Both the position numbers and the translations under genes were made by a program. A stretch of DNA of 64,000 bases from SG8-38 sp041576815 (GTDB lineage Bacteria > Myxococcota_A > Polyangia > Polyangiales > Houyiibacteriaceae), in NCBI GenBank assembly GCA_041576815.1, contig JBFGKE010000012.1:1-64000 (forward strand). Reading direction: 5' to 3'. Below, in pieces: positions 6,875 through 15,155 of the stretch. A model generated the notes under the pieces. The model saw only the letters and a program-made list of their open reading frames with translations, ran no database searches and was not told where the DNA came from. Numbering within the stretch: the first letter of the stretch is position 1; each line of letters starts with the position of its first letter.

Positions 6875-7378
6875 ATGGCGTGGTCTCTGGCGGCCCTGGT
6901 GTTGCTCACGGTCGGCGTAGCCGCGCTGACGAGGCGCCAACGTGGTCGGCGAAGGGGAAACGACGAGTCGCCTTCCCTCGCGTGCAGGCCCGAGTCCTCG
7001 AAGCTCCCGCGGGCGGCCGAGCCCGCCCCGGAGCAGCAGCCACCGGTCAAGAGCTGTCCCGCATGCCTGGCCGAATATCCGCCGCGCAACCGCTACTGCG
7101 TTCGCGACGGCGCCGAGTTGATCGAAGGCCGCTCGCGCGGTCCGTTTTCCCAGGGGATGATTTGCCCGACCTGCCGTCGCGGCTACCCCATCGACGCGAG
7201 CTTCTGTCCGGAAGACGCCGATGAGCTGGTGCCGTACGGCTTGTTCGGAGCGGCAAGCTCGACGCGTCCGCCGGTCAGGCCCAATGCCCGCAAGATCTGC
7301 CCGGAATGTGGGGTGCGTCACGCCCCGACCCACCTCTTCTGCGGCCACGACGGCGCCGAGCTGGTCGTGGTCAACTGA
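6875..7378 (+). CDS. Membrane-anchored protein with three zinc ribbons
   Basis: This 167-aa protein begins with one transmembrane helix (MAWSLAALVLLTVGVAAL) followed by a basic stretch and three repeated zinc-ribbon modules: CPAC..RYC, CPTC..SFC and CPEC..LFC, each ending in DGAEL or DADEL. The repeats have the same CxxC-x(10-12)-C spacing, so they arose by duplication and the fourth ligand may be the following His or Asp. The function is unknown; such proteins may scaffold other proteins on the inner membrane. I prefer the ATG at 6875, as the upstream extension runs into the etfA terminator. A zinc-ribbon GltJ-like gene follows. Confidence 0.65.
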   Translation: MAWSLAALVLLTVGVAALTRRQRGRRRGNDESPSLACRPESSKLPRAAEPAPEQQPPVKSCPACLAEYPPRNRYCVRDGAELIEGRSRGPFSQGMICPTCRRGYPIDASFCPEDADELVPYGLFGAASSTRPPVRPNARKICPECGVRHAPTHLFCGHDGAELVVVN

Positions 7379-7441
7379 AAAAGACCCAAGGAATCGCCAA
7401 CATGCGGGTCAAAGGTGGCGGGGAGAACCTTCGTGAACTTC

Positions 7442-7471
7442 TTGCTCGGCATGGGAGAGGACCGCTATGAT
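7442..7471 (+). promoter_or_regulatory. Predicted promoter upstream of the GltJ-like gene
   Basis: TTGCTC (7442-7447) and TATGAT (7466-7471) are separated by 18 bases; TATGAT matches the -10 consensus at five of six positions. The start codon is 66 bases further on. Confidence 0.5.
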
Positions 7472-7480
7472 CCCGGTCCT
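7458..7480. promoter_or_regulatory. Inverted repeat overlapping the -10 element (possible operator)
   Basis: AGGACCG and CGGTCCT form perfect 7-bp arms around nine bases that contain the -10 hexamer TATGAT. A dimeric repressor bound here would cover the promoter. No regulator is identified. Confidence 0.4.
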
Positions 7481-7536
7481 AAAGGGGAATCCTCGATTCG
7501 GGGCTGGCGCGCGCCGAGGGGAGACGGGGGCTACAG

Positions 7537-9231
7537 ATGAAGATCGTTTGCGATAGCTGCGGGGCCAAATACTCGATCGCCGACGAAAAGGTCGCTGGAA
7601 AAATCTTCAAGATCCGGTGCAAAAAATGCTCGTCGGTTCTCGAGGTGCGAGGCGATCAGACCGGCGCACACCCGTTCGAGGGAGCCGGCGGCGGTCCGGA
7701 TCGCGGGGGTGAGGCCACCTGGTACATCGTGGTCGACGGAGAGCAGAAAGGGCCGCTCGCGCCGATCGAGCTCAGCCAGCTGTTCGCCAAAGGCAGCGTC
7801 GGTCTCGACTCCTACGTCTGGAAGGAAGGGTTCGACGACTGGAAGGTCGCCGGTGACGTGTCGGAGCTTGCACAGGTGTTCGGTGGCGCTGCCGCGCAGG
7901 AGAGCACGTCTGCGACGACCGACGACACATCGGCTTTCGCGACGGGCGGCGACCTGTTCAATGACGGCGGCCGCGAGCCGACCGGCGAGATCGAACCGAG
8001 CGGGATGTTCGGCAGCTTCGATGAGCATCCGACCCCAACCCCAGGAGAGGACGCTCCGATGGCCGCTGCACCCGCGGAATCGGGCCCTGCATCCGGCGCG
8101 TTCGGACAAGGCGGCGCGACGGGCGAGGCTGCTGCACCGCAGCGGATGACCGGCCAACGAAATGAGAACTCCGTCCTCTTTTCACTCAGCAATCTGCAGC
8201 AGCTCGCGTCCCGCGGGGGCGGGTCGGGCGGATCGGCACCGATCGCGAGCGAGCCCGCCCCGGCCGCACAGCCGTCGCCGCAAGCGGCGGGCGAGGGGTC
8301 GGGCCTGATCGACATCCGCGCGCTCGCGAAGTCGACGACGCCCGGCACCAAGGCAGCCCCCTCGCAGGCGGTCGACGATCTTCTCGCGATTGGAACCGGC
8401 GCCGGCGGAGCCGCGCTCGGCGGGCCGCTTCTCGGGCCCGCGCCCCTCGAAACCTCCGGGGGCAATCGCTGGCTTTGGATCGGTGGCGCGGCGCTCGTTG
8501 GAGTGGCGATCATCGCCGTGAGCGTCGTGGCCGGGATGGCGCTTGGCGGTCCGGACGACGACACGCTCGAGATCACCGCATCGGCCGAAGCGCCTCCCAA
8601 TCAGGCGATCCCTGGGTCGAACGCGCAGGCCAACGCTGCGCAGGCACCCGTGGATCCACCCGGGAGCGCGCTTGCCGCAGCCGAGCCCATTCAAGAGGCG
8701 GCTACGATCGACGAGCCGACTGCGGCGCTGCCTCCGGAACCCGAGCCGACTGCGGCAGCCGCGGCGCCGGCACCCAAGCGCCGGAGCACGTCCACCTCAC
8801 CGAAGCGCCGACGCGCCACCGACACGGCCGAGGCCCCCGCGCCCGCCCCCAAGAAGCGGAGCAGCAACAACCTCGACGCGCTGATGGACGAAGTCGTGGG
8901 CGGGTCCTCTTCACCGAAGCCGAAGCCAAGCCAGCGCTCATCGAGCTCGAGCGACTCCGGCCTCCCCGATGCGCCCTCCCGGAACGACGTCAAAACCGCT
9001 CTGCAAGGCGTGAGCGGCGGGGTCAAAGCCTGCAGGAAGGAGTCCGGTGGCACCGCAACGGTCAACGTGACGTTTAGCGGCAAGACCGGCCGGGCGACCG
9101 GCGCGCGCATCACTTCGGGTCCTTTCAAGGGGACGCCGGTCGGCTCCTGCATCGAGTCGGCTGTCAAGCGGGCACGGGTGCCGCGGTTCAAGCAGTCGAC
9201 CTTCAAGGTGACGTTCCCGTATCGCCTCTGA
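7537..9231 (+). CDS. GltJ/AgmX-like protein: zinc ribbon, GYF domain, TM helix, AgmX/PglI C-terminal domain
   Basis: The 564-aa protein has an N-terminal MJ0042-type zinc ribbon (Cys5, Cys8, Cys28, Cys31), a GYF_2 domain at about 62-118 (TWYIVVDGEQKGPL, then YVWKEGFDDWK), a low-complexity Ala/Pro/Gly linker, one transmembrane helix at about 311-335 and a long Pro/Ala-rich periplasmic part. It ends in a TonB-like AgmX/PglI domain (about 475-564) with the Cys pair KACRK and GSCIESAVKRARVPRF. This is the architecture of Myxococcus GltJ (AgmX), which links the cytoplasmic MglA switch to the periplasmic gliding machinery. Many myxobacterial paralogues exist, so a gliding role is likely only by analogy. 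Confidence 0.85.
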   Translation: MKIVCDSCGAKYSIADEKVAGKIFKIRCKKCSSVLEVRGDQTGAHPFEGAGGGPDRGGEATWYIVVDGEQKGPLAPIELSQLFAKGSVGLDSYVWKEGFDDWKVAGDVSELAQVFGGAAAQESTSATTDDTSAFATGGDLFNDGGREPTGEIEPSGMFGSFDEHPTPTPGEDAPMAAAPAESGPASGAFGQGGATGEAAAPQRMTGQRNENSVLFSLSNLQQLASRGGGSGGSAPIASEPAPAAQPSPQAAGEGSGLIDIRALAKSTTPGTKAAPSQAVDDLLAIGTGAGGAALGGPLLGPAPLETSGGNRWLWIGGAALVGVAIIAVSVVAGMALGGPDDDTLEITASAEAPPNQAIPGSNAQANAAQAPVDPPGSALAAAEPIQEAATIDEPTAALPPEPEPTAAAAAPAPKRRSTSTSPKRRRATDTAEAPAPAPKKRSSNNLDALMDEVVGGSSSPKPKPSQRSSSSSDSGLPDAPSRNDVKTALQGVSGGVKACRKESGGTATVNVTFSGKTGRATGARITSGPFKGTPVGSCIESAVKRARVPRFKQSTFKVTFPYRL

Positions 9232-9236
9232 CGTCG

Positions 9237-10709
9237 CTACTCGGCGAGGCTCTCGAGAAATCGGACGCCCGTCGCGACACCGAAGCCCGTTCCTCCCTTG
9301 GGCAGACGGCCCTGCGGACGCTCGGCAAACGCGGGGCCCGCGATGTCGAGGTGCATCCAAACCGTCTCCTCGATGAACTCCTTGAGGAAGAGCGCAGCGG
9401 TGATCGAGCCCCCGTAGCGGCCGCCGACGTGCTTCAAGTCGGCGATCGGGCTCTTCAGCGTGGAGCGTAGGTCGGCGTCGAGCGGCATTCGCCAAAAGGA
9501 CTCGCCCTCTACGTCCGCGGCCTCGAGATACTTCGACGCCAATCGTTCGTCGTCGGTGTACAGCGCAGCACGCCACGGACCGAGCGCGATCATGCAGGCG
9601 CCCGTCAGCGTCGCGTGGTCGATCATGTAATCGGGCTTAAGCTTTCGCACCGACCACGTGAGCACGTCGGCAAGCACGAGCCGGCCCTCAGCGTCGGTGT
9701 TGATCACCTCGACGGTCTTGCCTTCGAGAGACTCGTAGACGTCGCCAGGTCGGTACGCCTTGGAACCGGTCATGTTCTCGGTTGAACCGACGACTGCGTG
9801 GACCTCGATGGGAAGCTTGAGCCGCGCTGCGGCGAAGACGATTCCGAGCGTGGTGGCTGCGCCTGCCATGTCGCACTTCATGTCGACCATGGACCCTGCG
9901 GGCTTGATGCAGAGACCGCCCGCATCGAACGTGAGGCCCTTGCCGACGAACACCACTTTCTTCTTTGGGCGCGAAGGCTTGTAGACCACGTGAATCACCC
10001 TCGGCTCGATCGCGCTCCCCTTGTTGACGGCGAGAAGGAGGTTCATGCCCTCTTTTTCGATTCGCGCCTTGTTCCAGACCCGGCAGGATAGCCCGAGCTT
10101 TCGGGACTGAGAGGACGCTGCCCGGGCCAGCGTGATCGGGGTGAGGTCGTTTGGCGGCCGGTTCACCAAGTCGCGTGCGAAGTTCACGCTCTCGGCGACG
10201 GCCTTGCCCTCGCGGATCGCTGCGGCGAGCCCGCGAGTGCTCTTCGGGGCCCCGAGGATGACCGCGGAGGTCAACGTCGTGCTCGCTGCCTTGTCCGACT
10301 TGTACTCGGTGTACCGATACGCCCCCGCGATCAAGCCCTGCGATGCAGCGCGGACCGACTCCGGGGTCACGTCGGGCAGCGAGAGAGCACCGCTCTTTTG
10401 CGCCCGAGCCGCGGACGTGAGCGCATGGCCCATGTGCCAGGCGATTTTGGTCGCGTCCTTTTCGTCGCCGATCCCGACGAGCAGGAGCCAGCGGGACTTC
10501 GCTTTTCCCTGCGCGGCGACTTTGAGACGCTGCGCTGCCTTGCCCTCGAAGCGCTCGTCGGACGCGAGTTGCTTGATGGTGCCCTTGCCCGTTACGGCTT
10601 CGATTCGGCCGAGCGCTCGGCTGAGCTTCGTCTTTCCCGACGGAACCGCGAGCGCGACGATGTCTGCGGTCGATTTGTCCCAGCTGCTCTCGGAAAGTGA
10701 AATCCTCAT
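9237..10709 (-). CDS. pepA: Leucyl aminopeptidase (M17 family)
   Basis: This 490-aa M17 metalloaminopeptidase removes N-terminal residues from peptides in the cytoplasm. The catalytic domain is intact: VFVGKGLTFDAGG with the metal ligands and active-site Lys around residue 255, MKCDMAGA, the signature NTDAEGRL near residue 337, and DHATLTGA. The N-terminal macro-like domain is present. I start at 10709 (MRISLSESS) because AAGGAG lies seven bases upstream; the in-frame extension to 10766 has no such site. It is convergent with the GltJ-like gene, five bases apart. Confidence 0.93.
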   Translation of the reverse strand: MRISLSESSWDKSTADIVALAVPSGKTKLSRALGRIEAVTGKGTIKQLASDERFEGKAAQRLKVAAQGKAKSRWLLLVGIGDEKDATKIAWHMGHALTSAARAQKSGALSLPDVTPESVRAASQGLIAGAYRYTEYKSDKAASTTLTSAVILGAPKSTRGLAAAIREGKAVAESVNFARDLVNRPPNDLTPITLARAASSQSRKLGLSCRVWNKARIEKEGMNLLLAVNKGSAIEPRVIHVVYKPSRPKKKVVFVGKGLTFDAGGLCIKPAGSMVDMKCDMAGAATTLGIVFAAARLKLPIEVHAVVGSTENMTGSKAYRPGDVYESLEGKTVEVINTDAEGRLVLADVLTWSVRKLKPDYMIDHATLTGACMIALGPWRAALYTDDERLASKYLEAADVEGESFWRMPLDADLRSTLKSPIADLKHVGGRYGGSITAALFLKEFIEETVWMHLDIAGPAFAERPQGRLPKGGTGFGVATGVRFLESLAE

Positions 10710-10914
10710 CTGACTCCTTCTCGGTTTCGTCGGCCGGATAGTGACAGGAAGTGTCGCAGCCAACAAACGAAACCAAACCCTCGTGATGGAGTGGCGGTCG
10801 TCGTCGGCGTCGGCGGAGCTCGCCAGCGCGCCCGATGCACGGCCTCGAAATCACTCGGCCGACCGATGGCACTTTCCGTGCATGGGATCGGGTCGCAACC
10901 AGCCAGGAGGAGTG

Positions 10915-11130
10915 ATGCAAGAAGAAAGCAAAGTGAAGATCGCCTACACGATCGTCGAGCGGAACAAGGACGGCCGGAAGTTCTGGGTGCGTGTCGGCGC
11001 CGCCTTCGTCAATCGCGACGGCAGCCTCAGCGTTCGGCTCGACGCCATGCCGGTCAACGGTGAGCTGCAGATTCGCGACTATCAGCCGCGAGAAGCACGG
11101 GAGGCAGCGTCCCGCGAGAGGGCGGCATGA
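10915..11130 (+). CDS. Small conserved protein coupled to the ComEA-like gene
   Basis: This 71-aa protein has no signal peptide. Its core (KIAYTIVERNKDGRKFWVRVGAAFVNRDGSLSVRLDAMPVNG, shown here in part) looks like a compact beta-rich domain of a kind common as an unnamed protein in Myxococcota; I do not know its function. The start at 10915 has a strong GGAGGAG five bases before it. Its stop overlaps the ATG of the ComEA-like gene by four bases (ATGA), so the two are translationally coupled and may act together. Confidence 0.7.
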   Translation: MQEESKVKIAYTIVERNKDGRKFWVRVGAAFVNRDGSLSVRLDAMPVNGELQIRDYQPREAREAASRERAA

Positions 11131-11435
11131 TTCGAGCCCTCCTCGCGGTCCTGCTCGCGGCCGGGGTTCTCGCTACACAGCCGGCGCGAGCGCTCAGCGG
11201 GGCCGATCCGCCCGCACAGGGGCCCCCCACGGTCGCGGAGGACGCACGCATCAACATCAACGAGGCGGCGCCGGCCGAGCTGGTTCGGCTTCCCGGGATC
11301 GGGCCTACTCGCGCAGAGGCGATCGTGGCCGAGCGGAAAAAGCGCCGGTTTCGGCGCATCGCGGACATCATGCGCGTCCCCGGCATCGGCCGAAAGACGT
11401 TCGGCCGAATTCGCAGCTCGATCCGAGTCCGGTAG
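11127..11435 (+). CDS. ComEA-like secreted helix-hairpin-helix protein
   Basis: The 102-aa protein has an N-terminal signal peptide (about residues 1-23, ending ARALS) and a C-terminal double helix-hairpin-helix domain with INEAAPAELVRLPGIGPTRA and IADIMRVPGIGRKTFGRI. This is the DNA-binding domain of ComEA, the periplasmic receptor in natural transformation. No other competence gene is in the window, so a role in DNA uptake is inference. Its start overlaps the stop of the upstream small gene by four bases. Confidence 0.8.
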   Translation: MIRALLAVLLAAGVLATQPARALSGADPPAQGPPTVAEDARININEAAPAELVRLPGIGPTRAEAIVAERKKRRFRRIADIMRVPGIGRKTFGRIRSSIRVR

Positions 11436-11478
11436 GCGGCCTCTACCCACAGGCGGGCGAAGCGCTTAGGTTCGCGCC

Positions 11479-11964
11479 ATGGGTACGATCTCGGTGCGTG
11501 AGGCCGAGAGCACGGATCGCGCTGTGCTCTGGGCGTTCCACCAACGCCTGTACGTCGAGCACCGCGACGAGGTCGTGCCCGCCGAGCACCTGCCGCTCAT
11601 CGGTTACAGGGACTACGAGCAGGTGCTCCGCGACGATCTCGACGCGACGCTCCGCGACAGCCGCAGGGTCGTCCTCGTCGCCGAACGAGAAGGCGCCTGC
11701 GTCGGGTACATCACGGGCCGAGTTGCGGTCGAGCCCCGCCGCGCGCTGCCGAAGCGGGGTATCGTCGAAGATTGGTTCGTCGAACCGGACGCGCGCGGTT
11801 CGGGCGTCGGCCGAAGGCTCGCGCAAGAGCTGGAGAAACGGTTCGCCGCGGCAGGGTGCGAGGTGATGGAATCCGCCACGTGGTCCGACAACCGGGGCGC
11901 CCGCCGCGCCCACGACGCCCTCGGCTTCCACGAGATCCGAGTCCTCTACCGAAAACCTCTCTAA
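11479..11964 (+). CDS. GNAT-family N-acetyltransferase
   Basis: This 161-aa protein is a single GNAT domain. Acetyl-CoA binding is shown by VEDWFVEPDARGSGVGRRLAQEL (beta4 plus the Q/RxxGxG/A loop, near residues 98-118) and the C-terminal NRGARRAHDALGFHE typical of the family. The substrate is unknown. A dispersed palindrome follows the TAA directly and can terminate both this gene and the facing miaE. Confidence 0.85.
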   Translation: MGTISVREAESTDRAVLWAFHQRLYVEHRDEVVPAEHLPLIGYRDYEQVLRDDLDATLRDSRRVVLVAEREGACVGYITGRVAVEPRRALPKRGIVEDWFVEPDARGSGVGRRLAQELEKRFAAAGCEVMESATWSDNRGARRAHDALGFHEIRVLYRKPL

Positions 11965-11988
11965 GAAAAAGGGGACAGTCCCCTTTTC
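11965..11988. repeat. Dispersed palindrome, copy 1 (bidirectional terminator between convergent genes)
   Basis: Arms AAAAGGGG and CCCCTTTT flank the loop ACAGT. It lies between the stop codons of the GNAT gene (+) and miaE (-); the TGA of miaE is inside it. On either strand it gives a stable hairpin followed by T residues. Closely related copies are at 37934 and 49967. Confidence 0.8.
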
Positions 11989-12559
11989 AGTGGACGGCGG
12001 GGCGGAGCGGGAGGGCGTCTATGATCTTGGCCTCGGCGTCGAGAAGCTGGTCGAGTCGCTTTTGAACGCGGTCGGCTGGGAAGTACTCGCGTGCGAGGCG
12101 AACGAAGAGGCCGTGGTGCCTCGCTTCCGAGCGCGCGATGTCGAGGTAGAAGTCCTTGAGCGAGCCCGGCTCGAGCGCCTCGGCGACGAGCCCGAACCGC
12201 TCGCATCCTCGTGCCTCGACGACCCCGAGCACGAGAAGCCGGTCGAGAAAGTACTGCTCCGGCCCTCGCTCGATCAGCTGCATCAGCGCGCCTACGTACG
12301 GGTCTTTCTCGTCGGGCCGGGTGTCGAGCCCACGGTCGATGATGATCTCCATCGCGCGCCGATAGTGGTCGAGCTCCTCCTGCGCAAACGGGATCAGCTC
12401 GCGTACCAGGACCTTCCGGTCCGAGTAGTGCGAGACCAGCTTGAGCGCCGTCGCGGACGCCTTTCGCTCGCACGCGGCATGGTCGACGAGAAACGCGTCG
12501 AAGTCGCGCATCACGACCTCGATCCAAGCAGCGTCGGTTGCGGTTCGGAGACGAAGCAT
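11987..12559 (-). CDS. miaE: tRNA 2-methylthio-N6-isopentenyladenosine hydroxylase
   Basis: MiaE (190 aa) is a ferritin-like non-heme diiron enzyme that hydroxylates the isopentenyl group of ms2i6A37 in tRNAs reading codons that begin with U. The metal ligands are visible in the four-helix bundle: DHAACERKAS, EELDHYRR, EARGCERF and SEARHHGLF, with the paired E/ExxH motifs. The length matches the family. It starts six bases after the hisG stop, in line with a murA-hisG-miaE operon. Oxygen is needed for the reaction, so the organism presumably respires aerobically. Confidence 0.93.
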   Translation of the reverse strand: MLRLRTATDAAWIEVVMRDFDAFLVDHAACERKASATALKLVSHYSDRKVLVRELIPFAQEELDHYRRAMEIIIDRGLDTRPDEKDPYVGALMQLIERGPEQYFLDRLLVLGVVEARGCERFGLVAEALEPGSLKDFYLDIARSEARHHGLFVRLAREYFPADRVQKRLDQLLDAEAKIIDALPLRPAVH

Positions 12560-12565
12560 CGGCGG

Positions 12566-13204
12566 CTAGGAACGGAGCGCGTCGAGGATCGGCTGAATTG
12601 CAGCGCGGCGCAACTTGAGGGCGGCGCGGTTGGCGATGACCACCGAGCTGATGTCTGCGATCTTCTCCAGCGGCGCCAAGCCGTTTTGCCGGAGCGTTTC
12701 GCCCGTCTCGACCAGATCGACGATCACGTCCGCGAGGCCGGTGAGCGGCGCCAACTCGACGGAGCTCTGGCAAAAGATCAGCTCCACGGGCGTTCCGCGG
12801 TCGCGGAAATAACGCTCGGCGACGTTGGTGAACTTCGTCGCCACGCGAAGCGGCCGCTCGCCGCGTCCGTTGATCGATTCCCCGGGGCGGCCGCAGACCA
12901 TCATCTGGCACTTTCCGATGTCGAGGTCGACGGGCGCGAACACGTCGTACTCGCGCTCCATCAGCACGTCGCGCCCGACGATGCCGAGGTCGGCGGCCCC
13001 GTATTCGACGTAGGTCGGTACGTCATCCGGCTTGAGAAGCAGATAGCTGAGACCCGAACGCCTGTCGTGACGAACGAGCTTGCGGCTCTTGGACGTGAGC
13101 GCTTCGGTCGCGATCCCCGCGTCGCGAAGCCTAGCGCCGAGCGACTCGAGTACGCGACCCTTTGGAACCGCGATGACGATGGTTTTTTCGTTGCGTCTAG
13201 GCAT
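12566..13204 (-). CDS. hisG: ATP phosphoribosyltransferase, short form
   Basis: HisG (212 aa) catalyses the first step of histidine synthesis, joining ATP and PRPP. IVIAVPKGRVLE, YGAADLGIVGRDVL and the PRPP loop region ADVIVDLVETGETLRQNGL are characteristic. At 212 aa it is the short form (no C-terminal regulatory domain), which in characterised cases needs HisZ for activity; hisZ is not in this window. The start at 13204 overlaps the murA stop by eight bases. The frame open upstream to 13393 is the shadow of murA. Confidence 0.92.
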   Translation of the reverse strand: MPRRNEKTIVIAVPKGRVLESLGARLRDAGIATEALTSKSRKLVRHDRRSGLSYLLLKPDDVPTYVEYGAADLGIVGRDVLMEREYDVFAPVDLDIGKCQMMVCGRPGESINGRGERPLRVATKFTNVAERYFRDRGTPVELIFCQSSVELAPLTGLADVIVDLVETGETLRQNGLAPLEKIADISSVVIANRAALKLRRAAIQPILDALRS

Positions 13205-14462
13205 CTCCGGAAACCCGCCGGATGTCGGCACCGAGTCTGGCCAACTTCCGTTCGATGTGCTCATAGCCCCGATCGAGGTGATAGACCCGTCGAACGTTGG
13301 TGGTGCCATCGGCGACCAGACCGGCCACGACCAACGATGCGCTGGCGCGGAGATCGGTGGCCATGACCTCGGCCCCCTCGAGCCTCGCCACACCGTGAAC
13401 GGTGGCGGTTCTTCCCTGAACTTGGATGTCGGCGCCCATGCGGTTGAGCTCCGAAACGTGCATGAAGCGGTTCTCGAAGACCGTTTCGGTGATGCGGCTC
13501 GTTCCCCGGGCGAGACACATGAGCATCATGAGCTGCGCCTGCATGTCGGTGGGGAACCCCGGATGCGGCTGCGTGATCAAATCGGTCGGATAGATCACCT
13601 CCGAGCCAACGACGCGAATGCCGTCCCCCTCTCGCTCGACCGTGGCGCCCGCTTCGCGAAGCTTGGCGACCACGGCCTGGAGCGGCTCGAAGCCGATGCC
13701 TTCGACGAGGACGTTCCCGGCCGTGGCCGCGGCGGCGACCATGAACGTACCGGCCTCGACGCGATCTGGGATGATCGCGTGATCGATTGGGTGCAGCGCA
13801 TCGACTCCCTCGATCGAAATGACCGACGTCCCGGCGCCTTCGATCCGGGCACCCATCTTGTTCAAAACCCGCGCGAGCTCCTCGACTTCGGGCTCACGCG
13901 CACAGTTCGTCAGCGTCGAGCGTCCCTCGGCTAGCACGGCCGCGCACATGAGGTTTTCCGTGCCCGTGTGTGTCGGGAAGTCCAGGCTGACATCGGACCC
14001 GTGCAGCCTTCCCCCCGGAACCTTGACCTCGACGTAGCCGTGGTGAAGCTCGACCTCGGCTCCCATGGCAGCCAGTCCCTTCAGGTGTTGGTCGATCGGG
14101 CGCGCCCCGATTGCACAACCGCCCGGCAGGGACACGACCGCGTGGCCGCAGCGTGCAACGAGGGGGCCAAGCACGAGCACCGATGCGCGCATCTGCTTGA
14201 CGAGCTCGTAGGGTGCGGTGGGCTCGATCGCCCCTTCGAGCGTGACCTCGACGCGACCGTCTGCGAAGCGCGCCCGCGCTCCGAGGCGCTCGAGCAGTTG
14301 GGTCATCGTGTGCACGTCGCGAAGGTTCGGCACGTTTCGAAAAACGTGCTCCCCGTCCGCCAAGAGAGCCGCCGACAGAATCGGCAACGCGGCGTTCTTG
14401 GCACCGCTGGTTGGAACGGAGCCGACCAGCCTCCTGCCACCGACGATTTGGATGCTGTCCAC
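13197..14462 (-). CDS. murA: UDP-N-acetylglucosamine 1-carboxyvinyltransferase
   Basis: MurA (421 aa) transfers enolpyruvate from PEP to UDP-GlcNAc, the first committed step of peptidoglycan synthesis. The sequence shows SGAKNAALPILSAALLADG at the start, the loop PGGCAIGARP with the catalytic, fosfomycin-reactive Cys near residue 116, and RxxDLRASASLV toward the C-terminus. Length and all six repeats of the EPSP-synthase fold fit. It heads an operon with hisG and miaE; hisG overlaps its end. Confidence 0.97.
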   Translation of the reverse strand: MDSIQIVGGRRLVGSVPTSGAKNAALPILSAALLADGEHVFRNVPNLRDVHTMTQLLERLGARARFADGRVEVTLEGAIEPTAPYELVKQMRASVLVLGPLVARCGHAVVSLPGGCAIGARPIDQHLKGLAAMGAEVELHHGYVEVKVPGGRLHGSDVSLDFPTHTGTENLMCAAVLAEGRSTLTNCAREPEVEELARVLNKMGARIEGAGTSVISIEGVDALHPIDHAIIPDRVEAGTFMVAAAATAGNVLVEGIGFEPLQAVVAKLREAGATVEREGDGIRVVGSEVIYPTDLITQPHPGFPTDMQAQLMMLMCLARGTSRITETVFENRFMHVSELNRMGADIQVQGRTATVHGVARLEGAEVMATDLRASASLVVAGLVADGTTNVRRVYHLDRGYEHIERKLARLGADIRRVSGDA

Positions 14463-14501
14463 GACGCCCCCTGTTACCGCGAGCCCCCTCCCCGGGCAAC
14501 T

Positions 14502-15155
14502 TCAGGCGAAGAGCAGTCCCAAGCAAAAGGAAACCAGGCCGACCAGGGCACCCCAAAACGGGGCCTTGGCGGACGCCCACTGGAACCGACCTTCCGGATC
14601 GAATCCGCGCCGCGCCAACACGAACAACGCGCCGGTCCAGATCCCCATTCCCACAATCAGCAGGGTAGCCCACCATGGGTTGGGGGAGCCGTCTACGGCG
14701 AGCAGTCGCAGATGATCGGCGGCGAGCTGCTCGTCGCTCAGACCCCGGTCGAGCTCGGCGTTTCGATCCATCGCCAGCAGACGGGCAATCTCGGCGTTCG
14801 CGTCCTCCCTCGCAGGATGTTCGCCCAAGTAGAGGACGCGGGTTGCTGCCAGGGCGCCTGAAAGCGAGCGCCACGCCAACAGCGCTCCTTCCCGATCGCC
14901 CGACCTTTCGAGCTCGCGACCGATCGACTGAAGCGCCCCCACAGCTTTCGCCGAGTGAGGATTCATCGGATACTGCCAGCGGATCGCACGTCGGTAGTGC
15001 TCGATCGCCAACGGGATCTCACCCCCATGCCGATGGGCGTTGGCAGCGACGAGCTCGTTGCGCGACGAGCTCGCGACGCGTGCAAGGGAAGCCGCGCTCA
15101 AGAAGATGATGACGGCGGCTGCCACGAACCCAGGGCGCCGGTGGATTGGCGTCAC
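14502..15155 (-). CDS. Membrane protein with TPR-like helical region
   Basis: This 217-aa protein has an N-terminal transmembrane helix (GFVAAAVIIFLSAASLA), a middle region of helical pairs (GGEIPLAIEHYRRAIRWQYPMNPHSAKA) that looks like a short TPR, and two C-terminal helices (about 168-190 and 198-216). The function is unknown. The GTG start at 15155 overlaps the stop of the ABC permease (GTGA), and the frame open further upstream is its shadow. It is the last gene of a coupled three-gene unit with the permease and the SdhC-like gene. Confidence 0.7.
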   Translation of the reverse strand: MTPIHRRPGFVAAAVIIFLSAASLARVASSSRNELVAANAHRHGGEIPLAIEHYRRAIRWQYPMNPHSAKAVGALQSIGRELERSGDREGALLAWRSLSGALAATRVLYLGEHPAREDANAEIARLLAMDRNAELDRGLSDEQLAADHLRLLAVDGSPNPWWATLLIVGMGIWTGALFVLARRGFDPEGRFQWASAKAPFWGALVGLVSFCLGLLFA

